DNA of 9,428 nt from Cloacimonetes bacterium TCS62 (GCA_001577185.1 LSCM01000036.1:1-9428); one strand, 5' to 3'. Shown: positions 1 to 6,908, counted from the first letter of the stretch. The notes: generated by a model from the letters alone, not told the origin. Numbers and translations are program-made.

Positions 1-254
1 TGGCTAGCCAGACGAAGCTTCAGCGATTAAGTGCTCCTTCGTCAAGACTACGGCGCACAGACTTCGGAATCATCAAATCAAATACAAATCTTTTTTTAAA
101 AACGCTCTTTCAATTGGCTAGCCAGACGAAGCTTCAGCGATTAAGTGCTCCTTCGTCAAGACTACGGCGCACAGACTTCGGAATCATCAAATCAAATACA
201 AATCTTTTTTTGAAAACGCTCTTTCAATTGGCTAGCCAGACGAAGCTTCAGCGA
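1..254. repeat. 114-bp tandem repeat array beside ssrA (2.2 copies)
   Basis: Copy 1 is 1-114, copy 2 is 115-228, and a third copy stops after 26 bases (229-254), where the sequence runs into the 3' end of the tmRNA gene. The two full copies differ at one base only (A at 98, G at 212). Each unit begins with the palindrome TGGCTAGCCA, contains an inverted repeat GACGAAG/CTTCGTC (11-17 with 37-43 in copy 1), then a T-rich run and, in copy 2, a small TTGAAA/TTTCAA stem. The segment CAGACTTCG (58-66, 172-180) is inverted relative to CGAAGTCTG at 252-260, which overlaps the tmRNA terminus. The unit is visibly richer in GC than the neighbouring genes and has no convincing coding capacity. Base 1 of the window is also the first base of a unit, so the array may continue to the left. 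Origin and function are unknown. Confidence 0.95.
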
Positions 255-261
255 AGTCTGG
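236..261 (-). other. Hairpin at the tmRNA 3' end
   Basis: CCAGAC (236-241) and GTCTGG (256-261) form a 6-bp stem whose outer arm includes the encoded CCA of the tmRNA. The 14-base loop contains the palindrome GAAGCTTC. In the transcript this would fold the CCA into a hairpin with the trailer, so it could help 3' processing or end transcription. No clear U-tract follows directly, so a standard intrinsic terminator is not supported. The left arm belongs to the truncated third repeat copy, meaning the hairpin is made jointly by the gene end and the repeat. Confidence 0.4.
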
Positions 262-612
262 TGGAGGTGGCGGGAATCGAACCCGCGTCCAAAGATAAGT
301 CAAAAGCCGAATCTACATGCTTAGCTATTTTTGATCTCACTTTCAGGAAGGGAAATAGTCAAACCGAGCAGGAAAGCCAGCCTATCAATTTCGGATAACA
401 TTATAGACATTTGCTATCTATAGCCGTTATATATGGCGGTACACTACAAATCTAACAGCAAAATATTGCAGGACCGTAGCCGACTAATTAGGCAGCTAAT
501 GCAAAATTATCATTTGCGTTTAATTTTAGTATCACCATTTTTTACGAGCTAGGTAATCTTCTCGGCATGCATCAGCAATCCCCTTTATCTCTGTCGAAGC
601 CAAGTCACCCCC
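259..612 (-). ncRNA. ssrA: Transfer-messenger RNA (tmRNA)
   Basis: This is a complete one-piece tmRNA of 354 nt. It rescues ribosomes stalled on broken mRNAs by acting first as an alanyl-tRNA and then as a short message that adds a degradation tag, working with SmpB. The 5' end GGGGGUG pairs with CACCUCC near the 3' end as a 7-bp acceptor stem (one G-U), followed by the encoded ACCA. The T-arm GCGGG-UUCGAUU-CCCGC is intact at the 3' end (about 270-286), and the conserved GGCUUCGACAG block follows the 5' stem. AGAUAA near the 5' end can pair with UUAUCU just before the T-arm region, as expected for helix P2. The tag frame lies at 517-488. The gene is downstream of and co-oriented with the glycosyltransferase operon but has its own promoter-like sequence. 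A tandem repeat array begins immediately after its 3' end. Confidence 0.96.
488..517 (-). other. tmRNA tag reading frame (ANDNFALAA, stop UAA)
   Basis: Inside the tmRNA, the frame starting at GCA (517-515) reads Ala-Asn-Asp-Asn-Phe-Ala-Leu-Ala-Ala and ends at UAA (490-488). With the alanine carried by the tmRNA itself, the added peptide would be AANDNFALAA. The C-terminal Ala-Leu-Ala-Ala is the classical recognition signal for ClpXP-type proteases, and the AND start matches common bacterial tags. It is one residue shorter than the E. coli tag. The choice of GCA as resume codon is inferred from the family pattern. Confidence 0.9.
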
Positions 613-619
613 GTATGTA

Positions 620-646
620 TTTATAAAAGAACTATTTAAAGACAAA
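620..646 (-). promoter_or_regulatory. Putative ssrA promoter
   Basis: Reading toward ssrA, a TATAAA box (625-620) lies 7 bases before the first G of the mature tmRNA, which fits a -10 element with the transcript starting at or near the mature 5' end. A weak -35-like TTTGTC sits at 646-641 with a 15-bp spacer. A perfect TTGACA is present farther upstream (671-666), but no good -10 lies at the usual distance from it. The box lies in the 83 bp between the glycosyltransferase stop codon and ssrA. Confidence 0.5.
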
Positions 647-695
647 CTAATTTTGTAAGTGCGAATGTCAAATGAAAAGAAACAGGTCAAAACTT

Positions 696-1889
696 CTAAA
701 TAATAGCATCTTCATAAAGTTGCACAACATTTTTTAAGGTGCTTTTCCAGGAATAGTTGTTTACAGCATATTCTTGTGCAAATTTCCCCTTTGACATTTT
801 AGTATGATTTTTCAATTCCTCTATCAAGGCTAGAGCAAGCTCATTTACGTTTTCCATTTGGATTAGTTGACCAACTTTTTCATTAATAAAATCGGGTAGT
901 CCCCCGGCATTTGTTGCAACTACAGGTGTTCCACAAGCAAGAGCTTCTAAAGCCACTAGCCCGAATGGTTCTACTCGTGAAGGTACTACTGAAACATCCG
1001 CACAGGAATACAATGAAGCTACATCCTCTTGTGATCGATGTCCCAGAAAATAGACATTTTCCAATCCAAGATCTTGAGTTAATTTTTTCATCTTGGTCAT
1101 TAGCTCTCCATCTCCTGCTAAAGCAAAAACTACTTCAGGGATAGCATCAGTTACTGTGCGAGCTGCTTTGATAAGAATGTCGATTCCTTTGAATTTAGTG
1201 AATTTACCAACAAAACTAACTAATATCTCCGGTATGATATCTTCACCAAATTTTAGAAATAATTCTTTCTTTTCAATAGATTTGGGCCTAAAAATATTAC
1301 TATCAAAACCATTTGGATTGAGCTTTAATTTGTTTTCAGGGATATTGAGAAGAGCTAAAGTGTCATTATGCACCTGTCTGGAAATCGTAATTATTCTATT
1401 AGCATTGATGGCACCTTTTTTAGCGTATTTATGATAGCGATCATCTTTTTTATAACCCATTAGATCTGTTCCATGAACTGTAATTATGTATGGAACACCA
1501 CTTTTCCAAGCTGCAAAAGGTGTTACCCACAAGTGCTGAGCATGTATTATATCTGGTTTGAACTTACTAACAATTTCTTTAGTGACTTCTACAAAAGTGC
1601 TTACATATTCTTCGATCTGTCTATTTGTAATATTGTAATAGGTATTTAAGCTGCGGGGATGAGTTGTGAAACATGGAAAATTAAAGCTGAGATCTGTCAG
1701 CTCATTTTTACTGCTATCACACATGATGGTTCTTCGTTGGAAAGAATAATCAGAATTATCTCTTTCATTATCTATATCAATGACAAATACTTCATGTCCT
1801 TCTTTGATCAGCTCACGCGCAATATTCAATGTATAAATTCCACTACCGGAGCCTTGGAGAGGAAAATGATTGATCAAAAGTACTTTCAT
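696..1889 (-). CDS. GT4-family glycosyltransferase (GT-B fold)
   Basis: This 397-residue protein is a retaining GT-B glycosyltransferase that would transfer a sugar from a nucleotide-sugar donor, probably to a surface polysaccharide or glycolipid at the cytoplasmic face of the membrane. The N-terminal acceptor domain has a glycine-rich loop (GSGSG, residues 13-17), HAQHLW (116-121) and HGTDL (139-143). The C-terminal donor domain has NPNGFD (191-196), the phosphate-binding segment GKFTKFKG (228-235), AGDGEL (258-263) and the hallmark EX7E motif (Glu307 to Glu315, EPFGLVALE). Length is normal for the family and there is no signal peptide. Its ATG shares one base with the stop of the upstream gene (TGATG), and a strong GGAGG lies inside that gene's last codons, so translation is probably coupled. 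It is the last gene of a three-gene glycosyltransferase operon. Donor and acceptor cannot be read from the sequence. Confidence 0.93.
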   Translation of the reverse strand: MKVLLINHFPLQGSGSGIYTLNIARELIKEGHEVFVIDIDNERDNSDYSFQRRTIMCDSSKNELTDLSFNFPCFTTHPRSLNTYYNITNRQIEEYVSTFVEVTKEIVSKFKPDIIHAQHLWVTPFAAWKSGVPYIITVHGTDLMGYKKDDRYHKYAKKGAINANRIITISRQVHNDTLALLNIPENKLKLNPNGFDSNIFRPKSIEKKELFLKFGEDIIPEILVSFVGKFTKFKGIDILIKAARTVTDAIPEVVFALAGDGELMTKMKKLTQDLGLENVYFLGHRSQEDVASLYSCADVSVVPSRVEPFGLVALEALACGTPVVATNAGGLPDFINEKVGQLIQMENVNELALALIEELKNHTKMSKGKFAQEYAVNNYSWKSTLKNVVQLYEDAII

Positions 1890-3652
1890 CAGTCCTCCAA
1901 TTCTTCCATATGATCTGAAACGTCGGAAGTTTTATTGTGTGTTTCAGTATATTTTTCGGTAGTAGATTTCAATTTCTCACTTAGCTTTTTAGAAAGTTCC
2001 CAAAGCATTTTAGAAGACATCTCATTATTTTTCTGGATCAATTTTAAAACCTCCTCTCTAGGAATAGCCATCAAGATCACATCTGTTTGAGCTCTTACCG
2101 AAACTGTGTGAGGATGATCGAAAAAGATGGAAGATTCATTGAAATGATCACCGCTTTCCAAGACCGAAATTTCAAGATCTTCAGAAGAATCTTTTACATC
2201 CTGCATGACCTCTACTAGACCCTGCAATACAATATAAACATTCTGATCCAGCTCTCCTGCTTTATAAACAAAGTCGTTTTCAGCAAAATTCTGTAATTCA
2301 GAAATATAGAAAAGTTTGCGCAGCTGTCTTTTGTCAAAATGTTTGAAAAGAGCTACATCTTGTAGATCGAGGTCTTCTGTCACTCCCATCTCATCAAATT
2401 TCTTATGCCTGATATTCTGATATTTGTCATGCTTGATCACCTGACATTTCAAAATACATTTCTTTAATGTATCTCCAAAATCTTTTGTGTGTTCCAGCAG
2501 TTTGCGCCAGCTTTTTTGGAAGTTCAGATACTCGGTATAAGTATCGTAGTGGGGAACAGCTTCATAACGGGCTAAATATATATTTTTTATCGTTTCATGG
2601 CAGGCGTCTACATCTCCATCAGAAAGATAATTAAGAGCTAATATAATATTAGTTTTGAAGATCTTATCTCCTAAGTCTGGTTTCATGAATTGCCCGGGGT
2701 AAGGATCAAAATCTTCTGGTTTGATCTCATGTAGATTGATATTTTGCTCAATATTCTGATGATCAAATTTAGATTTATCATACAGAAAACGATATATATC
2801 TTCCCTAAAACGTTTCCAAACAGGATGGTCCTTGGGAGGTGGTAAGTGCTTTATAGCCAATTGATTATCAAGATAAAAATTAAAACCGAATATCCTGGAA
2901 TTAATAACATAATCTGTATCTTCTCCACGAGTGATATTCGGATCGAAAGGAACGATTCTCATGAGATTTCGATGAATTACCATTGCGCCACCGAAAGCAA
3001 AAGGAGTCTTTTTTAAGCGGGGTTCACTACCAATTATACGATCAAAAGCCTCTCTCTTTCCACCAAATCTGTCCCAATATGTCATCCAGGGAACAATATG
3101 TACTTTATCATAATAGTTATTATCCTCATTCAAATAATACCCCGCTACTCCATCGATCGTATTTCCATAAAATCTTTTACCAATAAATTCCTTTGCTTTT
3201 CCTACAAAATCAGGATCTTCAAAGACTTCATCATCATCGATGAGTATAGCGATCTCAGCATCTAAAATATAGGGTAGAAATAGGCATAAATTTCTCACAT
3301 TGGAATACCCTCTGAGATGAAGAACATCGGGAAGATCAAAATCTTCATAAAGGTGCTGTTTCAGCTCATTCAGATTATTCTCAGTAAAAATCAAAGTATC
3401 CACAGCCAGGTGTTCTCTTTCCAGCATCTTCCTGATCTTTTGCTCCATCAAATCTATGTACTTCTTATTGGTTGCTGCTGCTAATATTATTAAAGTGAAA
3501 TGCTTATCATTCAAGATCTCGATCGATTTGAGAGTTCGCAGCAAAGTACCATTCTCATTCAAGGGTGTTGCATGATCATAAACTGCATCACCTTCTTCCC
3601 ATTTACCATCCGGACCGGACCAGTAGGTCGGAATTATCATATAAGTTCTCAT
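1889..3652 (-). CDS. GT-A-like glycosyltransferase fused to a cyclic-nucleotide-binding (CAP_ED) domain
   Basis: This 587-residue protein has three parts. Residues 1 to about 275 look like a GT-A (GT2-type) glycosyltransferase: IPTYW near the start, an Asp-rich metal/donor motif LIDDDE (Asp139-Asp141), a GG-MVIHRN segment (221-228) and RGEDTDY (242-248), the usual place of the catalytic acid/base region. Residues about 290-430 are a mostly helical linker I cannot assign. Residues about 432-540 match a CAP/cNMP-binding beta-roll (LFKHF at the start, YKAGELDQNVYIVLQG at 463-478, GDHFNESSIFF at 501-511, SVRA at 518-521), followed by a charged, coiled-coil-like tail. In the phosphate-binding cassette the usual FGE is FNE (Asn505) and the usual Arg is His515, so classical cAMP or cGMP binding is doubtful. 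It starts with ATGA, overlapping the upstream gene by 4 bp, with GGAGA ahead of it. No signal peptide or membrane span is seen, so it is probably cytoplasmic. Confidence 0.85.
   Translation of the reverse strand: MRTYMIIPTYWSGPDGKWEEGDAVYDHATPLNENGTLLRTLKSIEILNDKHFTLIILAAATNKKYIDLMEQKIRKMLEREHLAVDTLIFTENNLNELKQHLYEDFDLPDVLHLRGYSNVRNLCLFLPYILDAEIAILIDDDEVFEDPDFVGKAKEFIGKRFYGNTIDGVAGYYLNEDNNYYDKVHIVPWMTYWDRFGGKREAFDRIIGSEPRLKKTPFAFGGAMVIHRNLMRIVPFDPNITRGEDTDYVINSRIFGFNFYLDNQLAIKHLPPPKDHPVWKRFREDIYRFLYDKSKFDHQNIEQNINLHEIKPEDFDPYPGQFMKPDLGDKIFKTNIILALNYLSDGDVDACHETIKNIYLARYEAVPHYDTYTEYLNFQKSWRKLLEHTKDFGDTLKKCILKCQVIKHDKYQNIRHKKFDEMGVTEDLDLQDVALFKHFDKRQLRKLFYISELQNFAENDFVYKAGELDQNVYIVLQGLVEVMQDVKDSSEDLEISVLESGDHFNESSIFFDHPHTVSVRAQTDVILMAIPREEVLKLIQKNNEMSSKMLWELSKKLSEKLKSTTEKYTETHNKTSDVSDHMEELED
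2033..2359 (-). other. CAP_ED (cNMP-binding) domain at the C-terminus of the glycosyltransferase
   Basis: This marks the coding segment for residues 432-540. The order of elements follows the CAP/PKA-regulatory fold: a short helix with LFKHF, a strand region with the conserved AGE-x-D-x2-YIVLQG glycine turn, then GDHFNESS (phosphate-binding cassette), SVRA-type beta strand and a closing helix (REEVLKLIQKN). The Glu of the cassette is kept (Glu506). The Gly before it is Asn505 (codon at 2140-2138) and the phosphate-contacting Arg is His515 (codon at 2110-2108). No helix-turn-helix follows, so this is a sensor-type or structural domain and not a transcription factor module. Confidence 0.8.
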
Positions 3653-4830
3653 AAATTATCTCCAATCTTTATCGATCTATACATCTTATCCCAAGTATTT
3701 CTTATATCTTTGTAATTTTGAATATTTTCATTTAATTTTTCATAAGATAACTTAAACGTTTTAGGTAGTTTCAGAAATCTTTTATCATTGAAATATTCAC
3801 TTGCTGATTTACTTCCTTTAATTAGAGATTCATATCTTTGTTCAATATTGATCTCTTCACTTATGATATTATCTTCTTTTCTAATCCAGTTAAGAAAAGG
3901 ATTACGAATGAGCCAGCCCATACAGGCATAGAAGAAACGGTCAAGATTCTTTTGTTTAAAGATCGAAGGTTTATTGGGGAAATCTCCGAAACAGTTGTGA
4001 AATATAAGAAGATCGATATCCAAACACCGACCTTTACCATGTATTTCAGGACCGAAAAGAGTATCTTCTCCTCTACCTAAAAAACATTCATTATCAACGA
4101 CTAGATTTGTGGAAAAAAAAGGGGGTAATATACTTTTTTTTGAAAGATCAAGTGCCAAATTGCCACCCAAAGCCTTCTGAGTAACAAAGATATTTTCTAA
4201 ATACTTATCTCTAACTACAGGAGTATCTACAGTTGAAATATAATAAAAACGATCCTCTTTTTGTACACCTCTCAGAAGATCCATCATATATGGAAAATTC
4301 ATCTTAGGAATTATATAATATCCTGTATAATCACTTGTGGTGAGAATAACATCATTTTTCTGTAAATATTTTAAATGTGAACCAATGAAATCTATTTCAG
4401 TAAATTTTGAACTTCCATCATGGTATTCAGTTAAGATCTTAGGGTAAATATCTGAATCGAAAAAGTAAAGATAATTAACACCTAGCTTAAGAGCTGCAAT
4501 TAACACATGATTTCTAGAAGTTCCATAGGAAATCTTATCATATTTCTCTCGATATGGAGTTCCTAAAATGATCTCAACCTCTTCCGAGCTCAGTCCAATA
4601 TCACGCAAATAGTTTTTTAGCTGAGATGCATTACCACGTTGGATAAGAGTTACTTTGATCCTTGCTTCTAATTGCTTTAAAATTTTAGGATAAATATCAT
4701 CTTCATAAGCAATGATAAGATGATCTACTTTGTGGTTATATTTTTCAGCATTATCCAAAAAGTCTGTGATCGGAGATAATTTATCTACATTTCTGGTGAT
4801 CAAGCCAAATGCTTTAGAATATTTTTTCAT
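3649..4830 (-). CDS. GT-A-like glycosyltransferase, first gene of the operon
   Basis: This 393-residue protein resembles GT-A-fold glycosyltransferases but is not a family I can name. It shows an N-terminal beta-alpha segment (LITRNVDK, 10-17; DHLIIAYEDD, 36-45), then SYGTSRNHVLIAA (101-113) leading to a DxD-type motif FFDSD (Asp125, Asp127), a GGNLALD segment (222-228), RGEDT (253-257) and a His in LLIFHN (274-279). The same order of motifs (SxxRN, Asp-rich DxD, GG, RGEDT, late His) occurs in the next gene, which suggests the two are distant paralogues. The C-terminal 100 residues are polar and helical. There is no signal peptide. The ATG at 4830 is preceded by GGGAG (4839-4835) at good spacing, and the TGA stop overlaps the next start by 4 bp. 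It probably adds a sugar to the same glycan as its neighbours; substrates are unknown. Confidence 0.8.
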   Translation of the reverse strand: MKKYSKAFGLITRNVDKLSPITDFLDNAEKYNHKVDHLIIAYEDDIYPKILKQLEARIKVTLIQRGNASQLKNYLRDIGLSSEEVEIILGTPYREKYDKISYGTSRNHVLIAALKLGVNYLYFFDSDIYPKILTEYHDGSSKFTEIDFIGSHLKYLQKNDVILTTSDYTGYYIIPKMNFPYMMDLLRGVQKEDRFYYISTVDTPVVRDKYLENIFVTQKALGGNLALDLSKKSILPPFFSTNLVVDNECFLGRGEDTLFGPEIHGKGRCLDIDLLIFHNCFGDFPNKPSIFKQKNLDRFFYACMGWLIRNPFLNWIRKEDNIISEEINIEQRYESLIKGSKSASEYFNDKRFLKLPKTFKLSYEKLNENIQNYKDIRNTWDKMYRSIKIGDNL

Positions 4831-4845
4831 AAATCTCCCACTAAA

Positions 4846-4873
4846 AAAATATTTAGACTAACAAAATTGTCAA
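4846..4873 (-). promoter_or_regulatory. Candidate promoter of the glycosyltransferase operon
   Basis: Reading leftwards, a perfect TTGACA (4873-4868) is followed after 16 bp by TATTTT (4851-4846), four of six matches to a -10 box. It would start transcription at about 4839, almost on top of the ribosome binding site of the first glycosyltransferase, giving a leader too short to be comfortable. It is therefore doubtful. The rest of the 137-bp gap (4831-4967) is very AT-rich, with no clear terminator for the upstream esterase gene and no small gene. Confidence 0.35.
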
Positions 4874-4967
4874 TTAATAATATTTCAAATTCGCTAAAGA
4901 TGAGAGATACTATTTTTGAATGACAATAATTAAATCTGTCTTATTTAAACTTATTGGTTAGAAAAAT

Positions 4968-6488
4968 TTATTTTAAAGTAATATGTATTTTATTTACCCA
5001 AAGTGCAGTTCTATCAAAATGTTTTTCAAAATTACTGACCATAAAATCACGATCAATATTTATCTTCCCATTAAAATATTCTTTTCCGTTAACTTCTACA
5101 GTTATCGGATTATCCAAATTTACCATTGATGGATGAATATAAAGATTAAATTCAGAAATTCTGGAAGTTTTAATGTCAAAGTGGTTTCCAAAATAATTTG
5201 CATCAATTGCTCCGGATCGTTTCAAATACTGAAAGGCATCATATAATTTTACTTCCGGGAATTGTCCGCTCAGTAGAAGTTCCTTCCTATCACGCAAAAC
5301 GGTTAATGAATATTTATCTCCTCGACTCTTCTTGTCTCTAAGTTGGATCAATTGGTCGATATTTTCTGTTTTTATTTCATCCATTTCAATAACAATATCA
5401 TTACTTCTCAGTCCCATTTCATAAGCCGAGTTACCTTCAAAAACATGATCGATTTTCACACCTTTTTTCTTATAAGAATTATCATTACGAAAACCAAACA
5501 ATATTCGTTCATCTTTTAATTTCACATTAGGTTTATTTTGCCATTTTTTCTTTTCCATAAGTGTATCGGTTTTACAAATTTCTAACCAATCACAGCGATT
5601 ATAATCATTTTGTGCAGTTTCCCAGTATATTTTATTAGAAAATGAGTTCCGTGGATTACTGTTCATAAAAGTGCTGAGATTAATCATTTCATCTTGGATA
5701 AAACTTATATCATGACCAAAATCCATGTATTCTTTATAGAGAACATTTGCTCCTACTTTTGTAGCTATTTCGATCATTTTTTTCATCTTATGAGTTGGAT
5801 ACAATCGGTCTTTCTCGTTATTTATAGCATAGATGAATCTATTTTGTAGATTTGGTATAAAAACAGATCTTTGAGTTTCAATATTTCCTACAGACATCAT
5901 ACCAATAAGCGGATAAAAAGAAGCAAAATAACTAGGATCGGTCAGTGCAAAGTGATATGAGCCAGAACCTCCATCAGAAACACCGGTTACAAAAACCTTA
6001 TTATCCTCAACATTATACTTCTTTTTAGTTTTTACAATAAGTTCTTTAACATTGTTCCTTCCACTATCCTCCCACCACATACAATGCAAATTTGCAAAAG
6101 GTATAAGCAGTAACCAATCATTTTTTCTTGCTAATTCTAAGAATGGATTATTTTTAGCTAATTCCACCCTTTCTTCCATAAAACTACTTCTCCCGACACC
6201 ACCGTGCAAATACACTAATAATGGAGAAGCTTTTGTAGTTTTATAATTTTTGGGAATGTACAAAACATAGGGTGCATTTATAGTATCCTTTACAACATTA
6301 TAACTCGAAACAAAACTATCAGTTGAATCGATTTTTGGAAAACTATTCCAATTAGATAGAATTGTAAATAGTGAATCATTAGAGATCTGCTCACTATTTT
6401 TTAGGCTTTCCAGCTCTTTCGAAAGATCCATCGCAATTGCAAAACTAAACCATAATAAAATCATAAATACTGAACATATCTTTTTCAT
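4968..6488 (-). CDS. Exported alpha/beta-hydrolase (esterase-like) with PDZ domain
   Basis: This 506-residue protein begins with a clear signal peptide (MKK, a hydrophobic core, and a likely cut after Ala-Ile-Ala at residue 19), so it acts outside the cytoplasm. Residues about 70-275 look like a serine esterase of the feruloyl-esterase/PHB-depolymerase type: YLHGGVG (93-99) for the oxyanion hole, nucleophile elbow GVSDG (Ser171), a probable acid at Asp227 (NNEKD) and FGHD with His259. Residues about 340-410 resemble a PDZ domain (IDHVFEGNSAYEMGLRSNDIVIEMD, with the typical GLRSND turn), and the last 90 residues look beta-rich. Two Cys (299, 305) lie in the linker. It follows the small membrane-protein gene by 11 bp; AGGAG overlaps that gene's TAG stop, indicating one operon. 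The substrate is unknown; an acyl or feruloyl ester on a carbohydrate is one possibility. Confidence 0.82.
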   Translation of the reverse strand: MKKICSVFMILLWFSFAIAMDLSKELESLKNSEQISNDSLFTILSNWNSFPKIDSTDSFVSSYNVVKDTINAPYVLYIPKNYKTTKASPLLVYLHGGVGRSSFMEERVELAKNNPFLELARKNDWLLLIPFANLHCMWWEDSGRNNVKELIVKTKKKYNVEDNKVFVTGVSDGGSGSYHFALTDPSYFASFYPLIGMMSVGNIETQRSVFIPNLQNRFIYAINNEKDRLYPTHKMKKMIEIATKVGANVLYKEYMDFGHDISFIQDEMINLSTFMNSNPRNSFSNKIYWETAQNDYNRCDWLEICKTDTLMEKKKWQNKPNVKLKDERILFGFRNDNSYKKKGVKIDHVFEGNSAYEMGLRSNDIVIEMDEIKTENIDQLIQLRDKKSRGDKYSLTVLRDRKELLLSGQFPEVKLYDAFQYLKRSGAIDANYFGNHFDIKTSRISEFNLYIHPSMVNLDNPITVEVNGKEYFNGKINIDRDFMVSNFEKHFDRTALWVNKIHITLK

Positions 6489-6499
6489 GTTTTTTACTC

Positions 6500-6898
6500 C
6501 TATTTATAGATTTCTACAGTGGCTTTACCTACGGAATTTGGATCATTAACTGGGAATTTAAATTTTTGCATAAGCTTGATATATTTTTTCTTGGATTTAG
6601 CTGGTATAGTTATATTAGTTAATTTATCTGCGATCAATCTGCTATTTTTAGTGTATAAACTGATCTTAACTGCCTTAGTTAATTCCACAGAAGCTCTATT
6701 TGCTGCAAAAAAAGTTATATCTGCACTAACTTTTGTTATTTCGGAAACTTCTATATCACTGATCAGTATATTACTACCCTGATTTTTCTTCCAACATCTG
6801 TGAACCAGAAAGCCAAATATCACTAAAACCATTAGAATCAATTTTATTCCGGATGGGATTGGCCATTTCTTGTTGATATCAATTCTATCTATGGGCAT
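6500..6898 (-). CDS. Small single-pass membrane protein of unknown function
   Basis: This 132-residue protein has a short basic-flanked N-terminus, one hydrophobic span at about residues 17-32 (IKLILMVLVIFGFLVH) and a soluble remainder of about 95 residues. The soluble part has alternating strands and a segment SLYTKNSRLIADKLTNITIP that recalls FxLYD or immunoglobulin-like periplasmic domains; the resemblance is weak. Topology is probably inside-N, outside-C, with RCWKK right after the span as a caveat. AAGGAG at 6909-6904 gives a good start at 6898. It lies 10 bp after gpmI and 11 bp before the exported esterase, so it is likely co-transcribed with both and may work with the esterase at the membrane. 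Confidence 0.75.
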   Translation of the reverse strand: MPIDRIDINKKWPIPSGIKLILMVLVIFGFLVHRCWKKNQGSNILISDIEVSEITKVSADITFFAANRASVELTKAVKISLYTKNSRLIADKLTNITIPAKSKKKYIKLMQKFKFPVNDPNSVGKATVEIYK

Positions 6899-6908
6899 AA
6901 AAACTCCT

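Noticed and set aside
1..254. CRISPR array
   Set aside because: The units are adjacent 114-bp tandem copies without variable spacers, and no cas gene is present.
1..261. Proven attachment site of a mobile island in ssrA
   Set aside because: No duplicated tmRNA end and no integrase is visible in the window; ssrA is whole. Kept only as one hypothesis for the repeat array.
114..398. Plus-strand 94-residue reading frame containing VEVAGIEPAS
   Set aside because: It runs through the repeat array and antisense to the tmRNA T-arm. The VEVAGIEPAS string is the usual false protein produced by translating the complement of tRNA or tmRNA 3' ends.
911..1913. Plus-strand reading frames of 77, 113 and 84 residues
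   Set aside because: They lie antisense to the well-supported GT4 gene and show no protein motif and no good ribosome site.
4831..4967. Intrinsic terminator after the esterase gene
   Set aside because: The gap is AT-rich, but I found no stem of convincing length followed by a T-tract in the direction of transcription.
2983..5136. Plus-strand reading frames of 60 to 80 residues opposite the glycosyltransferase and esterase genes
   Set aside because: They are shadows of minus-strand genes with strong family motifs; none has a recognisable domain or operon context.
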